The position numbers and the translations under genes were made by a program. Under the pieces are notes generated by a model. The model was not told the DNA's origin and ran no database searches. It saw only the letters and a list, made by a program, of their open reading frames with translations. Positions 13,356 to 23,613 of a stretch of 64,000 nt of DNA are shown here, piece by piece (positions within the stretch are counted from its first letter, which is position 1; every line of letters starts with the position of its first letter). Source of the stretch: Trichobilharzia regenti (Eukaryota; Platyhelminthes; Trematoda; Strigeidida; Schistosomatidae). The DNA lies in contig OX235263.1 in NCBI GenBank assembly GCA_944472135.2, forward strand, positions 83,236,721 through 83,300,720, read 5' to 3'.

Positions 13356-15238
13356 TTTGGATAGTCACCGTTCATCTTTCCTGGTGCCGGTCAAGTCCTC
13401 TTTGAACAAGCAATATCTGGAACGTTTTTGCAATTGGGTCAAGTTCAACAATGCCTGGGTCAAAGAAAGGGACAGAGAGTCTTGGATACAAACAGGAAAG
13501 TAAGTCATGGTGACTTGTCTGTTAATTGTAACGATGTGTCTGATGTTAAGCATGACATGGTTGATGTTACTGTTTCGCCGTTCAGGGATAATAGGAACAT
13601 CAATCTACCTAAATTTGAACCACGGTGTTTCGATGGAAACCCTGTCGATTATTTACAATTTGTAAGGGAGTTTGAGATCATGCTGAGTACTTTTCTATTA
13701 AGTGATGAATTGAAATTGATTTATTTGTTGAGGTATTGCACTGGAGATGCTGCAAGAGCTATACAGTATTGTAAGTTTATGAAGCCGAAAGAGGGCTACG
13801 ATGAGGCTATGAGCATATTACGTCAAAGGTTTGGAAGACCTTCGATGATTGCAGGGAAATTATTCGAGGCTGTTAAGGGTAATGGTGGTCAATTACAGGA
13901 TGACTCCCAGGCACTCACTGAGTTTTTAGATAATTTGCTAATTTACAAGAATGGAATGATTTCGATGGATCGCATGAGTGACCTCAACTCGAGTTTTATA
14001 CTAAAAGTAATAGCAAGACGTCTACCTACTCGACTGCAAAGGAAGTGGGTGAAGATAAGCTCCCGTATGGAGGATGAGGGTATCGAGCCAAAGTTTGATG
14101 ATATCCTGAAACTGGTAAAAGATAGCGTCAATCAATCTATGAGCAAGTTTTCCAGTCTATTAGATCTCACCCCTAGAATAGAGCAGTCTGAGAGCAAAAT
14201 GCAATCATTGATGACGAAAGGGCCTAAGAGAGGTGGATATCGAGAAGGCTCCATGATGTCTAGTAATGCATATAGATCTAGTGAGTGTAACAGCTTTCGT
14301 AGTACATCCTCAACAGATAAGTTGCAAGATGCAAGACAAACACGGTTGTGTTTCACACGTTTGCAAGAGGTGCATACAAAGGGGAACTGTGAACCAGTGA
14401 GCAAGTTCAGTGATAAGCTAAATGTAAACTCCAGGTCTGACTCCGAATTGTGTGACAATAACGGTGTGGTCAAGAAGTCTGTAGTTGCAACTGGTAAGCC
14501 ATTGTTGAATAGAGCGTCACAGAATAGAGTTGCTGCCTCAGAGTCCAGTTCTGACCCTACAAGTTTACAAGGTATTACTAGTCAGAGTGAAGTTATGAAA
14601 TCTGTTAGGATTTGCGGGGAGGAACCAAAATTGTCCACCTCTGTTATTAAAGAGTTTGAAAATGATGAAGTTGACGGTAAAGTGAATATTCGTGATAATG
14701 ATCATGATACTTCACAGTTGTCTTTGGTTGATCATGATGAGGCGAGGGGAATGCCTACTACTGCTGAGTTGAACAAAAGTTTTGTACAACTTGAACGTGA
14801 AGTAGAAATAAATGCAGATGCAGTTGCAGAAGGCATGCATACTTGTGAGACCGTCAGTGTGAGTGATCAGCATGTAGCCCTGTCAATCACGTCTCATAAA
14901 CCGTTAATGCCCAGCTCTCGCTACGCTCGGGCCCACGCTGTTCTTCGAAGATTTCTCAGAAACGCTTAGTTATAACGGACGCAAAAACCAAAACACTGAT
15001 CTGCCGCTTTAGATTTCTTTATTGTTACACCAACATATAAAAGGAATAAGCGAACTAAGGTCTGAAAACAAATATTACAATAATAAATCATTCTATTACT
15101 TCTGACGATGTTTCACTCTTCTTTCTGAACAGCGACCGATGAGACGATGGCTGTCGTATTGATGCCTCCGCGAAAATTGGGGAAGTTGATTTTAAGCAAA
15201 CAACCAAGAATTGATCGTTCAATCTTCAACTCCATTGA
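13356..15238 (+). repeat. Exact 1.88-kb duplicated block, copy 1
   Basis: The same sequence appears at 19700-21582, offset 6344 bp. It holds part of the leader, the gag ORF and the first ~358 bp of an inverted LTR-type end. The 513-codon ORFs inside both copies are identical. Homology stops after ccattga at 15238 and 21582. The copies flank the Gypsy fragment. Either a very recent duplication or an assembly artefact could explain this. Confidence 0.9.
13428..14969 (+). CDS. BEL/Pao retrotransposon Gag (DUF1759-like), copy 1
   Basis: Gag forms the particle that packages retrotransposon RNA. Around residues 60-230 the protein has the signature of BEL/Pao Gag: [13 protein letters not shown], a [18 protein letters not shown] helix block and [15 protein letters not shown] degenerate zinc knuckle follows near residue 305 ([14 protein letters not shown]), where the second cysteine of the usual CxxC is Arg. 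No ATG opens the frame: position 13428 is TTG and the first in-frame ATG is 13557, so the start is unresolved. From 14881 the frame runs into an inverted LTR-type sequence, so the last ~30 residues are not Gag. No protease, RT or integrase follows. An identical copy lies at 19772. The element cannot be autonomous. Confidence 0.8.
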   Translation: MQLGQVQQCLGQRKGQRVLDTNRKVSHGDLSVNCNDVSDVKHDMVDVTVSPFRDNRNINLPKFEPRCFDGNPVDYLQFVREFEIMLSTFLLSDELKLIYLLRYCTGDAARAIQYCKFMKPKEGYDEAMSILRQRFGRPSMIAGKLFEAVKGNGGQLQDDSQALTEFLDNLLIYKNGMISMDRMSDLNSSFILKVIARRLPTRLQRKWVKISSRMEDEGIEPKFDDILKLVKDSVNQSMSKFSSLLDLTPRIEQSESKMQSLMTKGPKRGGYREGSMMSSNAYRSSECNSFRSTSSTDKLQDARQTRLCFTRLQEVHTKGNCEPVSKFSDKLNVNSRSDSELCDNNGVVKKSVVATGKPLLNRASQNRVAASESSSDPTSLQGITSQSEVMKSVRICGEEPKLSTSVIKEFENDEVDGKVNIRDNDHDTSQLSLVDHDEARGMPTTAELNKSFVQLEREVEINADAVAEGMHTCETVSVSDQHVALSITSHKPLMPSSRYARAHAVLRRFLRNA

Positions 15239-16083
15239 CACTCCCCACGAAAAAAGGGATCCAACCCTTTTTTCCTTCACGACCAACGCACGTTGACTTG
15301 GATGCCATTGCGAGAACCTGGGTCACACGGACAGAGCTGAAATGGAAAACAAACAGAAAAGCCAACACACCACAAGCATACCCACAACACAATCTCACAC
15401 ATCAATGACGACCTGCGCCTCCAGACAGAGACCTCCTCTTGACATCTTGCAACACAATCACCACTTACTAGAATGACTCTTGCAGAATGCAAAGTGACCA
15501 TGGTAGCATCTCACGATACTCTACGCACATCCTCTTATCTAGTCATTACCAATTTCCACTGAAATCGCTTGTCACCCATTCTGCCACAGTTCTAGTAGCG
15601 GTGACGCATGCGAGCCTCAGTCGTTTACACTCTTTCTCCCCGGCGTGTCGGACCGCAGCTAACAATTATATCCGTGTGCATTTCATTCTCAGCAATAGCC
15701 TCCCCGGCGTATACGACCTATCTGCTGTCCTTAACATCAATCAATTCATTCACGGATGTAGAAGAGTGGACACAACTTCGGAAGTAATCACGACGAAAAT
15801 TTTAACAAAATTATATAATAACAACAAGGTACGAAAACAACAAGTAAACACAATGAATCCAAAATACACCAATTGCTATGACACACCACACGTATATACA
15901 AATAGTACAAACAACCTCGCGGATCATGTCTTGGTGGAATTCCTTTGAAGAATTGCAGGACTTACACCAGTACGCCTGCAAACCTTCACAGGTTGACGAT
16001 TGTAATTTGTGGAATGTCCGGACACACACAAGATTAACCAACAATTACAATAATTGGAACAATTATTTAACACAAACATATGT
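14881..16083 (-). mobile_element. BEL/Pao 3' end plus LTR in inverted orientation (left arm)
   Basis: Reading rightward, this is the reverse complement of 22417-23613, with scattered substitutions and small indels. The outer end TGTCA pairs with TGACA at 23613, and the inner homology stops at cacaaacatatgt (16071-16083). Translated from opposite strands, both arms give the same peptide-like stretches (for example HVDLDAIARTWVTRTELKW), but these belong to one repeated non-coding end, not to genes. The arm begins exactly where gag homology ends. An alternative is the long terminal inverted repeat of a DNA transposon; the AATAAA signal and LTR-like TG/CA ends favour an inverted retroelement end. 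Confidence 0.75.
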
Positions 16084-16563
16084 GTTGAGTACGTAACAAT
16101 GTGATTGTACACTTTTTGGTTACTTGTATAAATTCGAGATATTGTACATAATTTTTGTTTAAAACGCTTCTTGTTGAAATATACATAACTTCCGTGTACA
16201 ATTGAAAAATACACTCTGCTGTTGGAGACTTCGTCTTCTCCCTGGTCACTTCTGCTTACTTGCTCCACTCACACCGTGTTGTATACTTCGGATTTATTGT
16301 AGGAGCCTACTACTCTCAACCGAAGACATTTCTACAACCGGAACACAGCAGCTACAGCAGACGCAGTCCAAACAATTAACGTGCCTGTGGATTATATAAT
16401 TAATTTGTAGCCGAGGACTTACACTTTATAACCAAGTAATCCTTTTTGTTGCTATAACTCGTCACTGTATTTTTGGTAATATATTGTGATTTAACACTCC
16501 ACTGACTTGGATTATTACTTTTATACTTGGAATGTTAGTGAACTCTAATATTAGTCCCCTACA
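16083..16563 (+). mobile_element. 5' LTR of a Ty3/Gypsy element
   Basis: The right end (gtcccctaca) is fixed by the reverse-complement copy at 49750-50124, which begins TGTAGGGGAC. The left end is placed at TGTTGAG, where the BEL/Pao arm stops. A TATAAA lies at 16127-16132. Just downstream, at 16571, a sequence starting TGGTGAGCCC is a plausible tRNA primer-binding site. The matching 3' LTR is absent because the element is cut off at 19699. Confidence 0.7.
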
Positions 16564-16702
16564 AATTAATTGGTGAGCCCGATAAGAACACGGATTATTT
16601 TGGCATATTCATATTTTTATTTTTGCTATTTTTATATTCATTGTGATTTTGTGTGTGGTTTATATTTGTATCCTAATTTGCACCAATAACCCCATATTCA
16701 TA

Positions 16703-17590
16703 ATGTCATCACCTCAGTCCGGTACATCAAACGAGCAGACAACTAATAGCGAGACAAATGCCACAATAAATGCCATCACTGATTTTCGTTTACCCCAATA
16801 CGGTTTCGCAGAACCAAGGATTTGGTTTGCGGTAATTGAACCGTTGCTAGAAGCACGGGGCATTAAGTCCCAAATAGCCAAATATGGTATGGTGCTGGCA
16901 GAACTCCCTCCGTCAGTATTGACAGAAATCAGCGATTTCATCGAAGATCCTCCGACGGAACATCAATTTGATAAACTTAAAGCCCTCCTCATACAACGTA
17001 CCAGTTTGTCGGATGAGAAAAGAATCCAACAATTGCTCACAGGCTGTGAACTAGGCCCACGTAAACCATCCCAGCTGCTCAGGCACATGCGCCAGTTAAT
17101 CGGAAATCATAAAGTAGACGAGGTAGTGCTGAAACAGATGTGGTTGCAACGTTTACCTAGAAATGTCCAGCAAATTTTAATCATCTCAGGAAAGTCGTAT
17201 GACTTAGACCAACTAAGTGACATGGCAGATAGTATTATGGATGTTTTATCTGATAACACCATAAGTCACGTAGCATCTGATAGTGCCACACCGTGTCATT
17301 CCACACCCACGGCAGACACACCGATACTCGCCGCCATTGCAGACTTAGCGGCAAGGATTGACAAGTTGGAAACTAATAGGTCTGATCGACAAGTCCGGAG
17401 ACGGAGCTCACAGAGAAGGTCACCATCACGACGACGATCCTTCTCACGACAGCGTTCTTACACGTCTTCTCGGGATAGCAATATATGCTGGTATCACTGG
17501 AAGTTTGGACGTCATGCCCTGAAATGTGTAAAACCGTGCAGCTTTAGCGAAGCCAACCAGGCTCAGGGAAACGCCTCAGCCAGACAGTGA
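16703..17590 (+). CDS. Ty3/Gypsy Gag-like protein with zinc knuckle
   Basis: From the ATG at 16703 this gives about 295 residues; the frame is open further upstream but only with non-ATG codons. Residues ~35-180 resemble the capsid of invertebrate Gypsy elements ([28 protein letters not shown]). An Arg/Ser-rich segment (residues ~245-270) precedes a knuckle of the form [14 protein letters not shown]. The protein would assemble the particle and bind RNA. Its stop at 17588-17590 overlaps the protease frame starting at 17587, implying a frameshift or readthrough arrangement, as is usual between gag and pol. The ORF is uninterrupted. Confidence 0.75.
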   Translation: MSSPQSGTSNEQTTNSETNATINAITDFRLPQYGFAEPRIWFAVIEPLLEARGIKSQIAKYGMVLAELPPSVLTEISDFIEDPPTEHQFDKLKALLIQRTSLSDEKRIQQLLTGCELGPRKPSQLLRHMRQLIGNHKVDEVVLKQMWLQRLPRNVQQILIISGKSYDLDQLSDMADSIMDVLSDNTISHVASDSATPCHSTPTADTPILAAIADLAARIDKLETNRSDRQVRRRSSQRRSPSRRRSFSRQRSYTSSRDSNICWYHWKFGRHALKCVKPCSFSEANQAQGNASARQ

Positions 17591-17796
17591 TGGCGACAGC
17601 TGTTACTGGCAATCACCACAGTCGCCTTTTTTATGTGAGGGATTTGACTACCGGCACATTATTCCTGGTAGATACAGGCGCCGAGGTCAGTGTTATCCCC
17701 CCTCACTATCCAGGCGATCAGCCAAAATACCTGGAAAACTTTCACTCCGTGCTGCCAACCAAACCAACATACAGACGTATGGCGAACAGTCAATGA
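17587..17796 (+). pseudogene. Ty3/Gypsy aspartic protease fragment
   Basis: The short frame holds the retropepsin catalytic motif in [15 protein letters not shown] (residues ~25-40), which in a working element would process the polyprotein. After about 50 residues the frame drifts: the next frame, just upstream of 17793, carries the expected continuation ([15 protein letters not shown], then [16 protein letters not shown]). A frameshift with a probable small deletion therefore lies at about 17735-17765. The protease is broken unless ribosomal frameshifting repairs it. Confidence 0.7.
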
Positions 17797-19699
17797 TTTT
17801 AAATTTAGGACTACGCCGACGTTTCACATGGATCTTCATAGTAGCTGACGTACGTCACGCTATACTAGGTGCAGACTTTCTAAGTCACTTCAATCTGTTG
17901 GTTGATATCAGCAAGAAAAAACTGGTTGACAATTGCACCCAACTCAAGATCCATGGTATTACATGCGACTACTCTGTTCATAGCATCTGCATAGAAAAGC
18001 CGGAGAGTGAAATGTTCTCTGCTTTATTGCAACGATTTCCTAAAATCCTTAAACCATCATACAATGTTGAAGATATATCTCATACAGTTACGCATAAGAT
18101 CATCACAACAGGACAACCTGTGAAGGCACGTCCACGACGGTTACCACCCGATAAACTAGCAGCAGCTAAGTCGGAATTTGAACATATGATGCAGTTAGGT
18201 ATCATACGACCATCTAACAGCCCATGGTCTTCACCTCTGCACATGGTACCTAAAACTAATCATGACTGGCGACCATGTGGAGATTATCGCGCTTTGAATA
18301 ACGCTACGGTACCAGATCGTTATCCTATACCTCATCTCCACGACTTCTCCTTGACCTTACATGGAAAGACCATTTTTACTAAAGTTGACTTGGTCAGGGC
18401 ATATCATCAAATACCAGTCGCTCCAGAAGACATTGCAAAAACAGCAATTATTACGCCTTTTGGATTATTCGAATTCTTGAGAATGCCTTTCGGACTAAAG
18501 AATGCTGCTCAAACATTTCAGCGTTTTATGGACCAAGTTACCCAAGGTCTTGATTTCGTCTTTGTATATATCGACGATGTCTTAATTGCCAGCTCATCGA
18601 CGGAAGAACATATGCAACACTTAAGCTTGTTATTTCAAAGGTTTGAACAATTTGGAGTTGTTATCAATCCAAAGAAATGTATTTTTGGTTCCCCTTCCAT
18701 TGAATTCTTAGGACATCGAATAACTGCCGAAGGCATCAGACCTACCGAAGATAAGATAGAAACTATTAAGAACTTTCCCGAACCTGATTCCTTAAAGAAA
18801 CTTAGACGTTTTCTCGGGATGTTCAACTTCTACCGACGTTTTATTCCATCATGTGCCTCCATAGTTCAGCCACTGACCGACCTACTTAGATGCAATTCGA
18901 AGAAATTTCAGTGGTCTGAAGAAGCAAAAGCAGCATTTAATAATGCAAAAGATGCCTTATCCAACGTCGTAATGTTATCTCACATCAACCCAGAAGCTTC
19001 ACTCATTTTATGTACAGATGCATCACAGGTAGCAGTGGGGGCAGTATTACAACAAAAGATGAAGGGCGAAGTCACCCCACTCGCATTCTTTTCTAAGAAG
19101 TTGGAACCGGCTCAGACACGATACAGCACTTTTGGGAGAGAATTGCTGGCCATATATCTTGCAGTGAAGCATTTCAGTTACTTACTACAGGGCCGGCATT
19201 TCACTATTTTTACTGACCACAAGCCCCTGTGTCATGCTTTCACTACTTCACTTGATAAACACTCCCCTAGAGAAGCCAGACAGTTGGATTATATCTCCCA
19301 ATTTTCAACCGACATTCAGTACATCAAAGGGGATGCGAACGTGGTAGCCGATTCTCTTTCAAGAAGTGACATTAACCAGCTCCAAACGTCGGTAGACATC
19401 AGTCTTGATCGTATGGCTCAATTACAAAAAGATGACGTTGAACTCCAAACCTGCCGCAGAAACTCTTCCTTACAACTCAAAGATGTGCCTATCCCCTTAT
19501 CGGATGCAACCATAGTCTGCGATGTATCTACCGGCACTAATCGTCCATTTGTCCCTCTCAGTTGCCGAAAAGCATTGTTCGAACATTTACATTCGCTTTC
19601 CCACCCTGGAGTACGCGCCACGGTCAGGCTGATCGGCGAACGCTTCGTGTGGCCTAAAATGAACTCTGACATTCGGAGATGGGCACGAGAATGTGAAAG
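17793..19699 (+). CDS. Ty3/Gypsy Pol: protease end, reverse transcriptase, RNase H, partial integrase
   Basis: Domains in order: the protease tail (AILGADFL, residues ~24-31); RT from about residue 110 with [13 protein letters not shown] and the active site [10 protein letters not shown] near 258; RNase H with [14 protein letters not shown] near 405 and TDHKP near 475; and the start of the integrase zinc domain ([18 protein letters not shown]) near 600. The integrase is cut before its CxxC pair and catalytic core: from 19700 the frame runs into a BEL/Pao leader and stops at 19847, giving a chimeric tail of about 49 residues. RT and RNase H look intact, but the element lacks integrase and a 3' LTR and cannot transpose by itself. 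Confidence 0.85.
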
Positions 19700-21582
19700 T
19701 TTGGATAGTCACCGTTCATCTTTCCTGGTGCCGGTCAAGTCCTCTTTGAACAAGCAATATCTGGAACGTTTTTGCAATTGGGTCAAGTTCAACAATGCCT
19801 GGGTCAAAGAAAGGGACAGAGAGTCTTGGATACAAACAGGAAAGTAAGTCATGGTGACTTGTCTGTTAATTGTAACGATGTGTCTGATGTTAAGCATGAC
19901 ATGGTTGATGTTACTGTTTCGCCGTTCAGGGATAATAGGAACATCAATCTACCTAAATTTGAACCACGGTGTTTCGATGGAAACCCTGTCGATTATTTAC
20001 AATTTGTAAGGGAGTTTGAGATCATGCTGAGTACTTTTCTATTAAGTGATGAATTGAAATTGATTTATTTGTTGAGGTATTGCACTGGAGATGCTGCAAG
20101 AGCTATACAGTATTGTAAGTTTATGAAGCCGAAAGAGGGCTACGATGAGGCTATGAGCATATTACGTCAAAGGTTTGGAAGACCTTCGATGATTGCAGGG
20201 AAATTATTCGAGGCTGTTAAGGGTAATGGTGGTCAATTACAGGATGACTCCCAGGCACTCACTGAGTTTTTAGATAATTTGCTAATTTACAAGAATGGAA
20301 TGATTTCGATGGATCGCATGAGTGACCTCAACTCGAGTTTTATACTAAAAGTAATAGCAAGACGTCTACCTACTCGACTGCAAAGGAAGTGGGTGAAGAT
20401 AAGCTCCCGTATGGAGGATGAGGGTATCGAGCCAAAGTTTGATGATATCCTGAAACTGGTAAAAGATAGCGTCAATCAATCTATGAGCAAGTTTTCCAGT
20501 CTATTAGATCTCACCCCTAGAATAGAGCAGTCTGAGAGCAAAATGCAATCATTGATGACGAAAGGGCCTAAGAGAGGTGGATATCGAGAAGGCTCCATGA
20601 TGTCTAGTAATGCATATAGATCTAGTGAGTGTAACAGCTTTCGTAGTACATCCTCAACAGATAAGTTGCAAGATGCAAGACAAACACGGTTGTGTTTCAC
20701 ACGTTTGCAAGAGGTGCATACAAAGGGGAACTGTGAACCAGTGAGCAAGTTCAGTGATAAGCTAAATGTAAACTCCAGGTCTGACTCCGAATTGTGTGAC
20801 AATAACGGTGTGGTCAAGAAGTCTGTAGTTGCAACTGGTAAGCCATTGTTGAATAGAGCGTCACAGAATAGAGTTGCTGCCTCAGAGTCCAGTTCTGACC
20901 CTACAAGTTTACAAGGTATTACTAGTCAGAGTGAAGTTATGAAATCTGTTAGGATTTGCGGGGAGGAACCAAAATTGTCCACCTCTGTTATTAAAGAGTT
21001 TGAAAATGATGAAGTTGACGGTAAAGTGAATATTCGTGATAATGATCATGATACTTCACAGTTGTCTTTGGTTGATCATGATGAGGCGAGGGGAATGCCT
21101 ACTACTGCTGAGTTGAACAAAAGTTTTGTACAACTTGAACGTGAAGTAGAAATAAATGCAGATGCAGTTGCAGAAGGCATGCATACTTGTGAGACCGTCA
21201 GTGTGAGTGATCAGCATGTAGCCCTGTCAATCACGTCTCATAAACCGTTAATGCCCAGCTCTCGCTACGCTCGGGCCCACGCTGTTCTTCGAAGATTTCT
21301 CAGAAACGCTTAGTTATAACGGACGCAAAAACCAAAACACTGATCTGCCGCTTTAGATTTCTTTATTGTTACACCAACATATAAAAGGAATAAGCGAACT
21401 AAGGTCTGAAAACAAATATTACAATAATAAATCATTCTATTACTTCTGACGATGTTTCACTCTTCTTTCTGAACAGCGACCGATGAGACGATGGCTGTCG
21501 TATTGATGCCTCCGCGAAAATTGGGGAAGTTGATTTTAAGCAAACAACCAAGAATTGATCGTTCAATCTTCAACTCCATTGA
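19700..21582 (+). repeat. Exact 1.88-kb duplicated block, copy 2
   Basis: Identical by eye to 13356-15238. It begins at a short match (gaaa / tttggatag) where Gypsy integrase stops and ends inside the inverted LTR-type sequence (21225-21582), after which BEL/Pao pol-like sequence starts at 21583. Confidence 0.9.
19772..21313 (+). CDS. BEL/Pao Gag, copy 2
   Basis: Codes for the same 513 residues as the ORF at 13428, again with a TTG at the frame start and the first in-frame ATG at 19901. The same residues mark it as BEL/Pao Gag ([27 protein letters not shown]). From 21225 the last ~30 codons come from the inverted LTR fragment. Unlike copy 1 it is followed, after a 358-bp LTR fragment, by a piece of BEL/Pao pol, so it sits closer to its ancestral context. 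Confidence 0.8.
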   Translation: MQLGQVQQCLGQRKGQRVLDTNRKVSHGDLSVNCNDVSDVKHDMVDVTVSPFRDNRNINLPKFEPRCFDGNPVDYLQFVREFEIMLSTFLLSDELKLIYLLRYCTGDAARAIQYCKFMKPKEGYDEAMSILRQRFGRPSMIAGKLFEAVKGNGGQLQDDSQALTEFLDNLLIYKNGMISMDRMSDLNSSFILKVIARRLPTRLQRKWVKISSRMEDEGIEPKFDDILKLVKDSVNQSMSKFSSLLDLTPRIEQSESKMQSLMTKGPKRGGYREGSMMSSNAYRSSECNSFRSTSSTDKLQDARQTRLCFTRLQEVHTKGNCEPVSKFSDKLNVNSRSDSELCDNNGVVKKSVVATGKPLLNRASQNRVAASESSSDPTSLQGITSQSEVMKSVRICGEEPKLSTSVIKEFENDEVDGKVNIRDNDHDTSQLSLVDHDEARGMPTTAELNKSFVQLEREVEINADAVAEGMHTCETVSVSDQHVALSITSHKPLMPSSRYARAHAVLRRFLRNA

Positions 21583-22116
21583 GAAGCCTATCTATCATCA
21601 GATGCTAGTGCTAAACCTGAGCTGATAGTAAAAGACAGCAGTGGTGATGGTCTTACAGGTAGACAAATTTCTGAATGTCGTGTCACAACAGATTCTGGTC
21701 CACCGCTATGCTCATCAACTTGTGTCACTCATTTGTCGTTGGTGCTGTCATCCACAATGAAACAGATGCCCATCAACTCAAGTATCTTTTGCAATGACTA
21801 TGATAGTATTGGTGCGTTTGAAAAGACGAAAGATATTGCTCAGTTTAGTGAGAATAAGCCAAGTGTAAAGGAGAGAGTAATTGTTAAATTGACTTGCATG
21901 AATAGAGGCATTTCTAGTTTCAGGTTACTAATTGAATGTTATTATCTTTGGTGTAAATTACTCTGTTTCTACGCTTGGTTGACCAGATACGTCGTGTGTT
22001 TGTTCGTCATCTATATTCTACGATACAATGACTTGAGCGTGTTTCCGTTGATATTTGAGGATATAGATGATAGAAGGAAGTCAGCAAATGAACTCTGCGA
22101 CGATTTTCCAACCTAG
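21583..22116 (+). pseudogene. BEL/Pao Pol fragment (region between RNase H and integrase)
   Basis: The open frame at 21733-22116 (127 codons) contains an ISSFRLLIECYYLWC...FYAWLTRYV stretch. It resembles the linker of BEL/Pao Pol that precedes the integrase, typically a SSF/SSL..LLR..AWVLRF-like motif. No catalytic residues are present, and protease, RT, RNase H and the integrase core are missing. Identification rests on this one motif and on its position between a Pao gag and a Pao-type 3' end. It could instead be unrelated spacer. Confidence 0.4.
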
Positions 22117-22127
22117 AGCGTCAACCG

Positions 22128-22560
22128 GAGAAGAGTTGTAGGTGTACTGCTGTAAGTCCTACAATTCTTCAAAGGGTAGCGCATCAATGATCAGTCCAGT
22201 GTGCTTGGTGTGTGATTTTGTACATATGTTCATATTGCATATACTGAATTGATATCATCTGTCATCTAGCTGTTGGTAATTCTGTTTGTGTCCGGACGAC
22301 TTCCACTTGGATCATCAACGTGAGAAGGGTTGTAGGCGTACTGCTGTAAGTCCTACAGTTCTTCAAGGGTAGTTCGTCGTGCCAGAATCCACAACATTTG
22401 ATATAGTGATTGTACATATGTTTGTGTTAAATAATTGTTCCAATTATTGTAATTGTTGGTTAATCTTGTGTGTGTCCGGACATTCCACAAATTACAATCG
22501 TCAACCTGTGAAGGTTTGCAGGCGTACTGGTGTAAGTCCTGCGATTCTTCAAAGGAATTC
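22128..22560 (+). repeat. Diverged ~190-bp tandem repeat, three units
   Basis: A block containing ggcgtactgctgtaagtcct, a run like ttcttcaaagg and a gtgtccgga segment recurs. The anchor gtaagtcct is at 22152, 22346 and 22532, so spacings are 194 and 186 bp. The third unit lies inside the right arm of the inverted repeat and has a reverse-complement counterpart near 15955-16020. It probably belongs to the 3' untranslated region of the BEL/Pao element. Confidence 0.7.
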
Positions 22561-23613
22561 CATCGAGACACGATTTGCGAGTTTGTGTGCACTGTTTGTA
22601 TATGCGTGTGGTGTTTCATGTCAATTGGTGTTTTTGGATTCATTGTGTTTACTTGTTGTTTTCGTACCTTGTTGTTATTGCATAATTTTGTTAAATTGTT
22701 CGTCGTGATTACTTCTGAAGTTGTTTCTAGTCTTCTACGTTCGTGAATGAATTGATTGATGTTAGAGACAGCAGATGGGTCGTATACGCCGGGGACGCTA
22801 TTGGTGAGAATGACATGCACACGTAGATAAGTATTAGCTTCGGTCCGACACGCCGGGGAGAAAGAGTGTAAACGACTGAGGCTCGCATACGTCATCGTTC
22901 CTAGAATTGAGGCAGAATGGGTGACAAGCGATTCCAGTGGTAATTTGTAGTGAGTAGATATGACGACGTGAGTGGAGTATCATTACGTGGTGCCATGGTC
23001 ACTTTGGATTCTGCGAAAGTCATTCTAGCAAGTGGCGATTGTAACGCCAGATGTCAAGAGGAGGCCTTTATCTGGGAGCGCAGGTCTTCATCAATGTGTG
23101 AGATTGTGTTGTGGGTATGCTTGTGGTGTGTTGGCTTTTCTGTTTGTTTTCCATTTCAGCTCTGTCCGTGTGACCCAGGTTCTCGCAATGGCATCCAAGT
23201 CAACGTGTATTGGTCGTGAAGGAAAAAAGGATGGATCCGTATTTTGGCGGGGAGTGTCAATGTATTTGAAGATTGAACGATCAATTCGTGGTTGTTTGCT
23301 CAAACCCAACTTCCCCAATTTTCGCGGAGGCATCAATACACCAGTCATCGTCTCATCGGTCGCTGTTCAGAAAGAAGTCAGGAGACAACTGTCAGAAGTA
23401 ATATTGTGATTTATTATTGTAATATTTGTTCACAGACCTTAATGGTAACATTTTTTATATGTTGGTGTTACAATAAAGTATTCTCGAGTGGCCAATCGGT
23501 GTTTTGGTTTTCGCGTCCGTTATTATTAAGCGTTTCTGAGAAACTTCAAGGAACAGCGTGGGCCCGAGCGTAGCAAGAGCTGGGCATTAACGGTTTACGA
23601 GACATGGCTGACA
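22417..23613 (+). mobile_element. BEL/Pao 3' end plus LTR (right arm)
   Basis: Reverse complement of 14881-16083. It contains an AATAAA in ttacaataaag near 23470 and ends gacatggctgaca at 23613, a CA terminus as expected for an LTR 3' end. The last ~150 bp match the 5' LTR fragment at 13146-13306 in direct orientation, the LTR-to-LTR relation expected of one plus-strand element. No TSD could be defined because the 5' end is lost to the satellite. Confidence 0.7.

Noticed and set aside
15211..15948. Two apparent proteins conserved between 15.2-15.9 kb and 22.4-23.3 kb
   Set aside because: The similarity is that of the inverted BEL/Pao arms at DNA level; frames overlap an LTR-like end with AATAAA and no domain is seen.
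15811..16268. Several overlapping minus-strand ORFs near 16 kb
   Set aside because: They straddle the junction between the BEL/Pao arm and the Gypsy LTR and have no motifs.
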